DNA of 38,342 nucleotides from Verrucomicrobiota bacterium. Lineage in GTDB: Bacteria > Verrucomicrobiota > Verrucomicrobiia > Opitutales > Opitutaceae. This document shows positions 8,916 to 17,502 of this stretch, one piece after another (positions within the stretch are counted from its first letter, which is position 1; each line of letters begins with the position of its first letter). The notes below the pieces were generated by a model. That model saw nothing but the letters and a program-made list of their open reading frames with translations, searched no databases and was not told the DNA's origin. The stretch spans positions 1 to 38,342 of the forward strand of contig JAGVUB010000151.1 in NCBI GenBank assembly GCA_019136515.1. Direction: 5' to 3'. A program made the position numbers and the translations under genes.

Positions 8916-9308
8916 ATGACTGATCCAATCAGCGATTTTCTCACGCGGGTCCGCAACGCCGCCAAGGCCGGACTGGCCGACTGCGTTGTACCGCATAGCA
9001 CCCTGAAGGCTGCGATGGCTCGCATCCTGAAGGACGAAGGCTACGTCTCCGACGTTTCCGAAGGGCTGGACGACGCCGGGCACAAGACCGTCGTCATCAA
9101 GCTCAAGTACGTCGACAACGTCCCCGCCATCACCAACCTCCGCCGCCTCAGCACTCCCGGCCGTCGCCTCTACTACGGTTATCGCGACATTCCGCGCGTG
9201 CTCAACGGCCTTGGCATCGCGATCGTCTCGACCTCCAAGGGTCTGATGAAGGATCAGGACGCCCGGCGCCAGAAGCTCGGCGGCGAACTCGTTTGCAGCA
9301 TTTGGTAA
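8916..9308 (+). CDS. rpsH: 30S ribosomal protein S8
   Basis: S8 is a primary 16S rRNA binder of the 30S platform and, in E. coli, represses the spc operon. The 130-residue product has the N-terminal DPISDFLTRVRNAAKAG and the C-terminal RRLYYGYRDIPRVLNGLGI, STSKGLMKD and GGELVCSIW motifs. The 53-base gap before it contains the perfect inverted repeat GGACCGG/CCGGTCC, which could form a small hairpin in the leader. No Shine-Dalgarno precedes the ATG (GAACACCC). Confidence 0.97.
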   Translation: MTDPISDFLTRVRNAAKAGLADCVVPHSTLKAAMARILKDEGYVSDVSEGLDDAGHKTVVIKLKYVDNVPAITNLRRLSTPGRRLYYGYRDIPRVLNGLGIAIVSTSKGLMKDQDARRQKLGGELVCSIW

Positions 9309-9322
9309 GGAGAGCCCACACC

Positions 9323-9859
9323 ATGAGTCGTATTGGAAAACTCCCCGTTACCATCCCCGCCAAGGTCAAGGTGTCCGTCAAGGACGGCGCCGTGCTGGTC
9401 GAGGGTCCCAAGGGCAAGGTCCAGCAGGCGTTTGACTCGGTCGTCAAGATCGAGGTCAACGACGGCAAGGTCGTCGTCACGCCGCAGGATGAAACCCGGT
9501 TCGCTCACGCGATGCATGGCACCGCGCGTTCGATCATCAACGGTATGGTCGTCGGCGTCGTCGACGGCTACACCAAGGAACTTGAAATTCAGGGCGTCGG
9601 CTTCAAGGCCGCTGTCGTTGGCAAGGTCGTCGACCTCGCCCTCGGTTATTCGCACCCGATCAAGTACGACATCCCCGAGGGGATCAAGGTCACCGTGACC
9701 GACCAGACCAAGGTCAAGATCGAGGGCTGCAACAAGCAGCTCGTCGGCAAGGTCGCCACTGAAATCCGCGCCTTCTATCCGCCGGAACCCTACAAGGGCA
9801 AGGGCGTGCGCATCGTTGGCGAGCGTGTCCGCCGCAAGGAAGGCAAGACGGTCGCCTAA
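9323..9859 (+). CDS. rplF: 50S ribosomal protein L6
   Basis: L6 lies near the sarcin-ricin loop and factor-binding region. The ATG giving MSRIGKLPVTIPAKVKV is the conserved family start; AAGGAGA lies about 10 bases upstream. The 178-residue product has the two L6 repeats, with the GYTKELEIQGVGFKA junction and the PPEPYKGKGVRIVGERVRRK signature near the C-terminus. Confidence 0.98.
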   Translation: MSRIGKLPVTIPAKVKVSVKDGAVLVEGPKGKVQQAFDSVVKIEVNDGKVVVTPQDETRFAHAMHGTARSIINGMVVGVVDGYTKELEIQGVGFKAAVVGKVVDLALGYSHPIKYDIPEGIKVTVTDQTKVKIEGCNKQLVGKVATEIRAFYPPEPYKGKGVRIVGERVRRKEGKTVA

Positions 9860-9888
9860 GCGCGGCACCAACCAAAAGAAATCCAGCG

Positions 9889-10251
9889 ATGAATACCATC
9901 CGCAAAGCCCAGCTGCTCCAGAAGCGCAAGTGGCGCATCCGCAAGAAGGTCGTCGGCACTGCCGAGCGCCCGCGCCTCTGCGTGCATTTCAGCGGCAAGC
10001 ACATCTATGCCCAGGCCATCGACGACGTGAAGGGTGCCACCCTTGTCGCCGTCTCGACCCTCACCCCCGATCTGCGTGCCCAGAAGCTCGCCGCAAACGA
10101 CAGCAGCGCCAAGACCTTGGCCGGCTCGTTCGCAGCCAAGGCCGCGGCCGCCGGGCTCAGCAGCTTCGTTTTCGACCGCAACGGCCGCCGTTTCCACGGT
10201 AAGGTCAAAACATTCGCCGAAGCCGCCCGCGAGGCCGGTTTGAAGTTCTAA
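9889..10251 (+). CDS. rplR: 50S ribosomal protein L18
   Basis: L18 helps dock 5S rRNA onto the 50S subunit. The 120-residue product shows the arginine-rich N-terminus (KRKWRIRKKVVGTAERPRLC), the strand HFSGKHIYAQAIDDVKG and the FDRNGRRFHGKVKTFAEAAR ending. It lies in the usual L6-L18-S5 order with a 9-base gap to rpsE. Confidence 0.97.
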   Translation: MNTIRKAQLLQKRKWRIRKKVVGTAERPRLCVHFSGKHIYAQAIDDVKGATLVAVSTLTPDLRAQKLAANDSSAKTLAGSFAAKAAAAGLSSFVFDRNGRRFHGKVKTFAEAAREAGLKF

Positions 10252-10260
10252 TCCGAGACC

Positions 10261-10776
10261 ATGCAAAACTCTCGTTCCTCTTCCTCCGATCGCGGTCGTG
10301 GCGCTCCCCAAGCTCCCGAGTCCGGCCTGATCGAGAAGGTTGTTTTCATCAACCGCTGCGCGAAAGTCGTCAAGGGCGGCCGCCGCTTCAGCTTCTCCGC
10401 CCTCGCCGTCGTCGGCGACGGCAAGGGCACGGTCGGCATCGGTTACGGCAAGGCCAACGAGGTGCCCGACGCCATCCGCAAGGGCACCGAAAACGCCCGC
10501 AAGAACATGGTTTCCGTCAAGCTCAAGGGTGACACCATCCCCCACGAGGTTTTCGGCGAGTATGACGGTGGCAAGGTGCTCCTCCGCCCCGCGTCTTCCG
10601 GTACCGGCGTCATCGCCGGTGGCGGTGTCCGTGCGGTCCTCGAGGCGGCCGGTATCCACAACGTGCTCTCCAAGTCGATGGGTTCGAAGAACCATATCGC
10701 GGTCGTCAACGCCACCCTGCTCGGCCTGCGCAAGCTGCGCCTCGCCGAACAGTTCCAGCAAGTCCGCCAGGCCTGA
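10261..10776 (+). CDS. rpsE: 30S ribosomal protein S5
   Basis: S5 shapes the mRNA entry channel and affects decoding accuracy. The 171-residue product carries the double-stranded-RNA-binding-like N-domain ([20 protein letters not shown]) and [15 protein letters not shown], with the C-domain [19 protein letters not shown]. The first about 20 residues are Ser/Arg-rich and precede the usual core. In many bacteria rpmD (L30) follows; here rplO starts 30 bases later, so L30 is absent at this locus. Confidence 0.97.
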   Translation: MQNSRSSSSDRGRGAPQAPESGLIEKVVFINRCAKVVKGGRRFSFSALAVVGDGKGTVGIGYGKANEVPDAIRKGTENARKNMVSVKLKGDTIPHEVFGEYDGGKVLLRPASSGTGVIAGGGVRAVLEAAGIHNVLSKSMGSKNHIAVVNATLLGLRKLRLAEQFQQVRQA

Positions 10777-10805
10777 CCCGGCCCCGGCGCAACCATCCAG
10801 CGATT

Positions 10806-11252
10806 ATGAAGCTTCACGAACTCAAGAACACCCCCGGAGCCGTCCACCGCCGCAAGCGCGTCGGTTGTGGCGAGGGTGGGGGACACGGCAAGACTTCCGG
10901 CAAAGGTGGCAAGGGTCAGACCGCCCGCTCGGGCGGCAGCATCCGCCCCGGCTTTGAAGGCGGCCAGATGCCCCTCTACCGCAAGCTCCCGCACCGCGGT
11001 TTCAACAACAAGAACTTCAAGACGGCCTACTCGATCGTCAACCTGAGCGACCTCGCTCGTTTTGAAGAGTCGGTGACCGAAGTCGACGCGCAGATTCTGG
11101 CCCAGGTCGGACTCATTCGCGATGCCGGTCTCCCCTTGAAGGTCTTGGGCACGGGCGAGTTTGCCCGCGCCATGAAGGTCACCGCGGCGAAATTCTCCGG
11201 CGCTGCCAAGGAGAAGATCGAGAAGGCGGGTGGCCAGGCGATCATCGCCTGA
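10806..11252 (+). CDS. rplO: 50S ribosomal protein L15
   Basis: L15 is a late-assembly 50S protein. The 148-residue product begins with the typical MKLHELKNTPGAVHRRKRVG and the glycine-rich GGGHGKTSGKGGKGQ segment that threads into 23S rRNA, followed by RPGFEGGQMPLYRKLPHRGF. It lies directly upstream of secY, as in the spc operon. Confidence 0.98.
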   Translation: MKLHELKNTPGAVHRRKRVGCGEGGGHGKTSGKGGKGQTARSGGSIRPGFEGGQMPLYRKLPHRGFNNKNFKTAYSIVNLSDLARFEESVTEVDAQILAQVGLIRDAGLPLKVLGTGEFARAMKVTAAKFSGAAKEKIEKAGGQAIIA

Positions 11253-11313
11253 TTCTTCCTTCAGCGCGCCTCCGGGCGCGCTGATCATTTTCCCCAACCG
11301 AACAAACCCTCCC

Positions 11314-12816
11314 GTGTTTTCCGCTTTTGCGAACTGCCTGAAGATTCCGGAACTCCGGCAACGGATTTTGACCACGATGGCGCTCCTGTTTGTGGCGCGC
11401 GTCGGGGCCCATATTCCCCTCCCGGGGCTCGATCCGCAGCCGCTGCAGCAGTTCTTCGCGGATCAAGCCGCCTCCGGCGCCGGTGCTTTGCTCGGTCTGT
11501 ACAACATGTTCACCGGCGGCGCGCTGCTCAAGGGCGCGATCTGCGCGATGGGCATCATGCCCAACGTCAGCGCTTCGATCATCATGCAGTTGATGGTCGC
11601 CGTTGTGCCGCAACTCGCCCGCCTGCAGCAGGAGGGCGATGTCGGCCGCCAGAAGATCCAGCAGTACACCCGTTACATGACGGTGGTGATCTGCGTGATC
11701 CAAGGCTTGCTCCTCCTCGGGGCACTTGAGAACCCCGGTCGCCTCTTCCCCGGCTACAACGAGGCCCACTACGGTCCGATCGTGATCGCCCACAAGGGTT
11801 GGTTCCTCGTCACCTCCACGATCTTCCTCACTGCGGGCACGCTTCTGATGATGTGGCTCGGTGAGCAGATCACCCAGCGTGGCATCGGCAACGGTATCTC
11901 GATTCTCATCACCGTTGGTATTCTGGCCGATATTCCCGGCGCGGCGGCCCAGACTTGGCAGCTCTTCTTCGCCCCCATCGGCACCGGCGCCTCCTTCGGC
12001 ATTTTCCATGCCGTCGTGATGGTGGCGCTGTTCTTCGGTGTCACCGCCTTCATCGTTGCCCTCACCCAGGCGCAACGGAAAATCCCGGTCCAGTACGCCA
12101 AACGTGTGGTCGGCCAGCGCGTCTACGGAGGCCAGAGCTCGTTCCTTCCGCTCAAGATCAATTATTCGGGTGTCATGCCCGTCATCTTCGCCAGCGCCAT
12201 CCTGCTCTTCCCCCAGCAGATCATGCAGTTCGCTGGCGCGAAGTTCAATCTGCCCTTCCTGCTCGACTTCGCCTCGAAGCTCCAGAGCGGCAGCGTGCTC
12301 TACTACACACTCGATGCGGCGATGATCCTTTTCTTCAGCTACTTCTGGGTGTCGGTCATGTTCAAGCCGATCCAGATCGCCGACGATCTCAAGAAGTACG
12401 GAGGCTATATTCCCGGCGTTCGGCCCGGTGAGCCCACTGCCAAGTTCCTTGATTTCGTGATGACCCGCCTGACGCTTTTCGGCGCCATCGCCCTGACGTT
12501 CATCGCCGTCATGCCCGATTTCCTCTACCAGAAGATCAGCCTCCCGCAGCGCATTGCCTACTTCTTCGGCGGTACGGGCATGCTGATCACCGTCGGCGTG
12601 ATGCTCGACACGATGCGCCAACTCGAGACCTACCTGCTGCAGCGCCACTACGACGGCTTCCTGAAGAAGGGCCGGATCCGCTCCCGCAGCACGACCATGG
12701 CCGGCTTCAACGATGGAGCCGAGGCCAAGAACATCCAGCCGTTGTTGATCGCGTGCGGCAGCTTGCTGGCGATCGGTCTGGCCGCTTGGGTGATTAAGTT
12801 CTTCTCCCAATCATAA
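11314..12816 (+). CDS. secY: Protein translocase subunit SecY
   Basis: SecY is the pore-forming subunit of the Sec translocon. The GTG giving VFSAFANCLKIPELRQR is preferred because this amphipathic stretch is the family's N-terminus; the open frame upstream overlaps rplO and is not conserved. The roughly 500-residue product has the plug-region segment LLGLYNMFTGGALLKG, the conserved SASIIMQLM helix, GEQITQRGIGNGISILI and the cytoplasmic loop VVGQRVYGGQSSFLPLK. It is longer than E. coli SecY (443). After the usual LLQRHYDGFLKKGRIRSR tail there is an extra hydrophobic segment (about 473-498) that looks like an eleventh membrane helix. Confidence 0.97.
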   Translation: MFSAFANCLKIPELRQRILTTMALLFVARVGAHIPLPGLDPQPLQQFFADQAASGAGALLGLYNMFTGGALLKGAICAMGIMPNVSASIIMQLMVAVVPQLARLQQEGDVGRQKIQQYTRYMTVVICVIQGLLLLGALENPGRLFPGYNEAHYGPIVIAHKGWFLVTSTIFLTAGTLLMMWLGEQITQRGIGNGISILITVGILADIPGAAAQTWQLFFAPIGTGASFGIFHAVVMVALFFGVTAFIVALTQAQRKIPVQYAKRVVGQRVYGGQSSFLPLKINYSGVMPVIFASAILLFPQQIMQFAGAKFNLPFLLDFASKLQSGSVLYYTLDAAMILFFSYFWVSVMFKPIQIADDLKKYGGYIPGVRPGEPTAKFLDFVMTRLTLFGAIALTFIAVMPDFLYQKISLPQRIAYFFGGTGMLITVGVMLDTMRQLETYLLQRHYDGFLKKGRIRSRSTTMAGFNDGAEAKNIQPLLIACGSLLAIGLAAWVIKFFSQS

Positions 12817-12834
12817 TTCTTTACTTCGCAGGGG

Positions 12835-13317
12835 ATGGTTGCCATTTCCGAGCTCTTTTCCCTGCTTGGATCGCCCAAGTCGAAACTCCTGATTCTCCCA
12901 ACGGGAGCCGAATGCTCAGGTTCGGTTCCCGCCTTTTCCCGTTCTTTGATTTCTGAGCACGTTTCAACCGAAGCTTTGCTTTCTGCCGAGTCACTGCGGC
13001 AGACCCCGTTGGGCGCCGCCCTGCGCCGGGCGGCGAAATCTGCGTGCGCCCCGGCCGACGAAGACGTCTTGGCTGTCTTGCGCCGCTGGTACTTCGCCCG
13101 CCGCGCCGAGAGCGGATTCCAGCTCCACGGGTTCCCGCGCAACACCCTGCAAGCACTTGTCTTTGACGAGTGGCTGGAGGCTCGGGGCGAGGTGCTTGAT
13201 GCTTGCGTGGTCGTTGGCAGCGCTGAAGGCGCATCCGCGACTGCGGCCTACTACCGCAACCGCGGCATCTTGCTCGAAGTGCCCGAAACAGCTGCGCTGA
13301 CGCTCTCCCCATCATGA
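12835..13317 (+). CDS. Adenylate kinase-like protein without P-loop or LID
   Basis: This gene lies between secY and map, the position of adk in many bacteria. The 160-residue product keeps an adenylate kinase outline. EHVSTEALL (41-49) matches the HISTGDLLR region, TPLGAALRRAA matches the NMP-binding part, GFQLHGFPRNTLQA (94-107) matches GFLLDGFPRTxxQA, and AAYYRNRGILLEV (137-149) matches the C-terminal YY..rG.l.ei segment. The ATP P-loop GxPGxGKG is replaced by GAECSGS (24-30) with no lysine, the Asp of DGFPR is His98, and the whole LID region with its arginines is missing. It should not bind ATP in the usual way, so kinase activity is unlikely. The ATG follows an AGGGG at close spacing; its stop overlaps the map start (ATGA). 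The family call comes from motif spacing only, and a decaying gene is also possible. Confidence 0.7.
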   Translation: MVAISELFSLLGSPKSKLLILPTGAECSGSVPAFSRSLISEHVSTEALLSAESLRQTPLGAALRRAAKSACAPADEDVLAVLRRWYFARRAESGFQLHGFPRNTLQALVFDEWLEARGEVLDACVVVGSAEGASATAAYYRNRGILLEVPETAALTLSPS

Positions 13318-14087
13318 TTCCGATCAAAAACAAGGAAGGGATCGCCGGGATGCGCGAGGCCTGCCGTGTCGCCGCTACAGTGCTCGCCAAGATGCGCGCG
13401 CTGGCCGCACCTGGCATCAGCACCTACGATCTCGACCAGGAAGCAAAGAAGATCATCGAAGGCTACGGCGCCCGCAGTGCGTGCTACAACTACCGCACGT
13501 CCCGCGGCCAACGGCCCTATCCCGCGTACACTTGCATCTCGGTCAACGAGGAGGTGGTGCATGGGATCGGGTCGATCAAACGGATCCTGCGCCCCGGCGA
13601 CATCGTCTCCCTCGACGTTGTTGTGGAGTTCAACGGCTGGATCGGCGACAATGCCACCACCGTGCGGATCGCCCCCGTGGACTCCTCCGTTGATCGACTC
13701 CTGCAGGTTACCGAGGCCGCACTCTATCACGGGATTGAGCATGCGAAGGTCGGTAACCGCATCGGCGACATCTCCCACGCCATCCAGACCTACGTCGAGG
13801 GCCACGGCTTCAGCGTCGTGCGCGACATGGTCGGTCACGGGGTGGGGCGCTCGATGCACGAGGAACCGCAGATTCCCAACTTCGGGCGCAAGGGTACTGG
13901 CGAGAAGATTCGCCCCGGCATGACCTTGGCCATCGAGCCGATGGTCAACATGGGTACCCATCGCATCGAGACCCTTGCCGATGGCTGGACGATCGTCACC
14001 GCCGATGGCAAGCCCTCCGCGCACTTCGAACACACCGTGCTCACCACCGAGACCGGCCCCGAGATCCTCACGATCCCGCCCGCCTGA
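13314..14087 (+). CDS. map: Type I methionine aminopeptidase
   Basis: This enzyme removes the initiator methionine from nascent proteins using two metal ions. The 257-residue product has all five metal ligands of the family at sensible positions: Asp101 (SLDV), Asp112 (GDNATT), His175 (GHGVGRSMHEEPQIPNF), Glu208 (IEPM) and Glu239 (HFEHT), plus the substrate-contacting His83 in VVHGIG. There is no N-terminal zinc-finger extension. Its start overlaps the preceding adk-like gene by four bases, suggesting coupled translation. infA and rpmJ, which often follow map, are not present in the 41 bases before rpsM. Confidence 0.97.
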   Translation: MIPIKNKEGIAGMREACRVAATVLAKMRALAAPGISTYDLDQEAKKIIEGYGARSACYNYRTSRGQRPYPAYTCISVNEEVVHGIGSIKRILRPGDIVSLDVVVEFNGWIGDNATTVRIAPVDSSVDRLLQVTEAALYHGIEHAKVGNRIGDISHAIQTYVEGHGFSVVRDMVGHGVGRSMHEEPQIPNFGRKGTGEKIRPGMTLAIEPMVNMGTHRIETLADGWTIVTADGKPSAHFEHTVLTTETGPEILTIPPA

Positions 14088-14128
14088 CTCGTCTCCCCTC
14101 TTCTCAACCACACTTCTAACTCAACACC

Positions 14129-14506
14129 ATGCCTCGTCTCCTTGGGGTGGAAATCCCCGCCAAGAAAAAAGTCCCGTACGCCTTGCGTTACATCTACGGT
14201 GTCGGCCCCGACCGGGCCGACCAGATTGTCGCGCACATCGGCATCGATCCCAACATGCGCGCTTCCGACCTCTCGGAGGAGCAGCTCAACAAGATCATGT
14301 CCTTCATCGCCGAGAAGAAGTGGGTGGTGGAAGGCGATCTCCGTCGTGAGATCACCTCCAACATTCGCCGCCTCCAGGCGATTAACTGCTACCGAGGCAC
14401 GCGCCACCGCCGCAGCCTGCCCGTGCGCGGCCAGCGCACCAAGACCAACGCCCGCACCCGCAAGGGCCCGCGCAAGACCGTTGGTGTCGCCAAGAAAGCC
14501 GAGTAA
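14129..14506 (+). CDS. rpsM: 30S ribosomal protein S13
   Basis: S13 is a 30S head protein that contacts P-site tRNA and bridges to L5. The 125-residue product starts [20 protein letters not shown], has the helix-two-turn-helix core [18 protein letters not shown], and the RNA-binding end [20 protein letters not shown] followed by [12 protein letters not shown]. The ATG is preceded by CAACACC. It opens the alpha-operon portion of the cluster. Confidence 0.98.
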   Translation: MPRLLGVEIPAKKKVPYALRYIYGVGPDRADQIVAHIGIDPNMRASDLSEEQLNKIMSFIAEKKWVVEGDLRREITSNIRRLQAINCYRGTRHRRSLPVRGQRTKTNARTRKGPRKTVGVAKKAE

Positions 14507-14517
14507 CCCGCACGACC

Positions 14518-15098
<581 letters not shown>

Positions 15099-15143
15099 GC
15101 GTACCGCCCACCACCACCTTCCACCTCCGACCGTTCCTTTTCC

Positions 15144-15755
15144 ATGGCTCGTTACACCGGTCCCGTTGCCCGTATCAATCGCCGTTTCGGCGCGCCCATC
15201 ATGGGTGCGACCAAGGCGCTCGAGAAGCGCAACTTCCCCCCTGGCCAGCACGGCCCCAAAGCCGCCCGCCGCAAGGTCAGCGAATACGCCAAAGGCCTCA
15301 TCGAGAAGCAGAAGCTTCGCTACACCTACGGCCTGCTCGAGCGGCAATTCCGCCGCATCTTTGCCATCGCCAAGCGTGAGCGCGGCGTCACCGGCGCCCG
15401 CTTCCTCCAGCTTCTGGAGACACGCCTCGACAGCGTCGTCTACCTGCTCGGCTTCGCCAAGACGCGCAGCGCCGCCCGCCAGTTCGTCAACCACGGGCAC
15501 ATCCGCATCAACGGCAAGAAGGTCGACATCGCCAGCTACACCGTCGTCCCCGGCGACGAAATCGAGGTGCGCGCCAAGCCCGGCTCACGCCAGATCGCCG
15601 TGCGCAATCTCGAGGAGAACCGCCTCCGCACGCCGCCGCCGTGGCTCACGCTCAACGCCGAGGCCCTCAAGGGCACCATCGTCCGCCTCCCCACCCGCGA
15701 GGAGATGGACCCCGGCATCAATGAGCAGCTGATCGTCGAGTTCTACAGCCGCTAA
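15144..15755 (+). CDS. rpsD: 30S ribosomal protein S4 (cysteine-free)
   Basis: S4 nucleates 30S assembly and, in many bacteria, represses the alpha operon. The 203-residue product has EKRNFPPGQHGPKAARRKVS, the core ETRLDSVVYLLGFAKTRSAA and the S4 RNA-binding fold QFVNHGHIRINGKKVDIASY. There are no cysteines, so it is the zinc-independent form. It lies between rpsK and rpoA in the standard order. Confidence 0.98.
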   Translation: MARYTGPVARINRRFGAPIMGATKALEKRNFPPGQHGPKAARRKVSEYAKGLIEKQKLRYTYGLLERQFRRIFAIAKRERGVTGARFLQLLETRLDSVVYLLGFAKTRSAARQFVNHGHIRINGKKVDIASYTVVPGDEIEVRAKPGSRQIAVRNLEENRLRTPPPWLTLNAEALKGTIVRLPTREEMDPGINEQLIVEFYSR

Positions 15756-15822
15756 GCGCTGAGGACCCGGCATCCGCTCACCACCTACACTCACATTATC
15801 GCAACCCTCATCTTTACGCACC

Positions 15823-16824
15823 ATGCCCAAGCGTCTCGGTAAGTTCGAACAGCCCAACAAGCTGGTGAAGGTCGAGGAAGGCTCTACGCCCACCTACGCC
15901 AAGTTCATCGCCGAACCGTTCGAGGCCGGCTATGGACACACCGTGGGTAACTCTCTCCGGCGCGTCCTCCTCAGCTCCATCGAAGGTGCGGCGATCTCCT
16001 CGATCCGCATCGACGGAGTGAACCACGAGTTCCAGAGCATCGACGGCGTTGTGGAGGATGTCACCGACATCGTCCTCAACCTGAAGAAGATCCTCATCAT
16101 CTCCCAGAAGCGCGAGCCGATCGTGCTGCACATCAAGGTGCATAAGGAGGGACCGATCACCGCCGCCGACATCACGCCCGACTCGAACGTCCAGATCATC
16201 AACCCCGAGCAGCTCATCTGCACCCTCGACCGTGTCCGCACGTTCGAGGCCGAGGTGGAGATCAAGACCGGTCGCGGCTATTGCCCCGGCTCCGAGAACA
16301 AGAAGGAGGATCAGCCCATCGGGGTCATCCCGATCGATTCCCTCTTCTCCCCGGTCCGCTTGGTGAAGTACTCCGTCGAGGCCACTCGCGTGGGTCAGAT
16401 CACCGACTACGACAAGCTCGTGCTCGAAGTCTGGACCGACGGCCGCATCACCCCGGACGACGCGCTCAAGCAGTCCGCCTCGATCCTCAAGCATCACCTC
16501 GACGTTTTCGACCGTGTCTCGCAGGAGCACTACGAGTTCGAGAGCGTTCAGCCCGAGGTCAGCGAGGAGCAGAACAAGCTGCGCAAGCTTCTCAACATGT
16601 CGGTCAACGAGATCGAACTGTCGGTGCGCGCCGCCAACTGCCTCAACAACGCCAACATCACCACGGTCGGCGAGCTGGCGATGAAGACCGAGCAGGAGAT
16701 GCTCAAGTACCGCAACTTCGGCAAGAAGTCGCTCAACGAAATCAAGGAAAAGCTCGAGGGCCTCGGCCTCTCGCTCGGCATGAAGTTCGACGAGCGCCTC
16801 CTCGACTCCAAGAAGGAAGCCTGA
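15823..16824 (+). CDS. rpoA: DNA-directed RNA polymerase alpha subunit
   Basis: The alpha dimer is the assembly platform of RNA polymerase, and its C-terminal domain contacts UP elements and activators. The 333-residue product has the N-domain motifs FEAGYGHTVGNSLRRVLLSS and GAAISSIRIDGVNHEF (residues about 30-75) and the C-domain ELSVRAANCLNNANITTVGE with KYRNFGKKSLNEIKEKLEGL (about 265-320). Both domains and the linker are intact. The gene follows rpsD after 67 bases and precedes rplQ, as in the classic alpha operon. Confidence 0.98.
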   Translation: MPKRLGKFEQPNKLVKVEEGSTPTYAKFIAEPFEAGYGHTVGNSLRRVLLSSIEGAAISSIRIDGVNHEFQSIDGVVEDVTDIVLNLKKILIISQKREPIVLHIKVHKEGPITAADITPDSNVQIINPEQLICTLDRVRTFEAEVEIKTGRGYCPGSENKKEDQPIGVIPIDSLFSPVRLVKYSVEATRVGQITDYDKLVLEVWTDGRITPDDALKQSASILKHHLDVFDRVSQEHYEFESVQPEVSEEQNKLRKLLNMSVNEIELSVRAANCLNNANITTVGELAMKTEQEMLKYRNFGKKSLNEIKEKLEGLGLSLGMKFDERLLDSKKEA

Positions 16825-16894
16825 CCCGGCCGCGGGCGCCCCTCCTCGGGTCGCCCGCTCCGGTTGCCCGCCACACCACACCCGTTTCACGCCA

Positions 16895-17398
16895 ATGCGT
16901 CACAGCAAACACAATCACACGCTCGGAGTGACGAAGGAGCATCGTTCCGCGCTCCTCGCCAATCTCGGTGCCTCGCTCATCACGAAGGGTCGGATCAAGA
17001 CCACCCTCGCCAAGGCCCGCGCGCTCCGTCCCTTCGTCGAGAAGATCATCACCAAGGCCAAGAAGGCCTCCGCCCTTGAGAAAAAGGACGGCAAGCTCCA
17101 GCCCCGCGCCCTGCACCTGCGCCGCCTCGCCATCGCCGAGCTGCGCAACGAGGATGCGATCACCCTGCTCTTCAACGAGAAGGTGGCGCAGTTCGCCAAC
17201 CGGGCCGGCGGCTACACCCGCATCTACAAGCTCAGCGCGCAGCGTCTCGGCGATGCCGCCGAGATGGCCCTGATCGAGTTGGTCGCGGCCGATGATCCCG
17301 GCTACAAGAAGACCAGCCGCCCGCGCAAGGCTTCCAAGAAGAAGTCCGCCGCTGAGCCCGCTGGCGAGACCCCTGCGGCTGAACAGCCCCAAGCCTGA
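16895..17398 (+). CDS. rplQ: 50S ribosomal protein L17 with C-terminal tail
   Basis: L17 lies near the tunnel exit. The 167-residue product begins MRHSKHNHTLGVTKEHRSAL and has the ITKGRIKTTLAKARALRPF motif and the core NRAGGYTRIYKLSAQRLGDA. About 35 residues rich in Lys, Ala, Pro and Glu (KKTSRPRKASKKKSAAEPAG and onward) extend the C-terminus beyond the usual about 125-residue core. This is the last gene of the ribosomal cluster and is followed directly by two hairpins. Confidence 0.97.
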   Translation: MRHSKHNHTLGVTKEHRSALLANLGASLITKGRIKTTLAKARALRPFVEKIITKAKKASALEKKDGKLQPRALHLRRLAIAELRNEDAITLLFNEKVAQFANRAGGYTRIYKLSAQRLGDAAEMALIELVAADDPGYKKTSRPRKASKKKSAAEPAGETPAAEQPQA

Positions 17399-17401
17399 GT
17401 G

Positions 17402-17468
17402 CCGCGCCGGCGCGGTGCTTTCGCCTAGAGTATTCCAAGACGCGTCTCGCCCCGGCGGGACGCGTCTT
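17402..17468 (+). terminator. Tandem GC-rich hairpins after rplQ
   Basis: Two inverted repeats follow the rplQ stop. The first is the perfect palindrome CCGCGCCGGCGCGG (17402-17415) followed by TGCTTTCG. The second has a perfect 10-bp stem, AAGACGCGTC/GACGCGTCTT (17437-17468), with a 12-base GC-rich loop. Neither has a long T-tract. They probably end or attenuate the ribosomal transcript; an intrinsic terminator of atypical form is the best guess. Confidence 0.5.
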
Positions 17469-17502
17469 GCGCTTTCCGGATAGCTTCCCGCCGCTCGTCC
17501 CC

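Noticed and set aside
11242..12810. A 522-codon open frame antisense to secY, and similar long antisense frames over guaA, the ara genes, the symporter, the ABC exporter and rarA
   Set aside because: High-GC codon usage leaves the opposite strand open. The translations are low-complexity (Asp/Gly/Ala/Val or Arg-rich) with no motifs, while the sense frames have complete family signatures.
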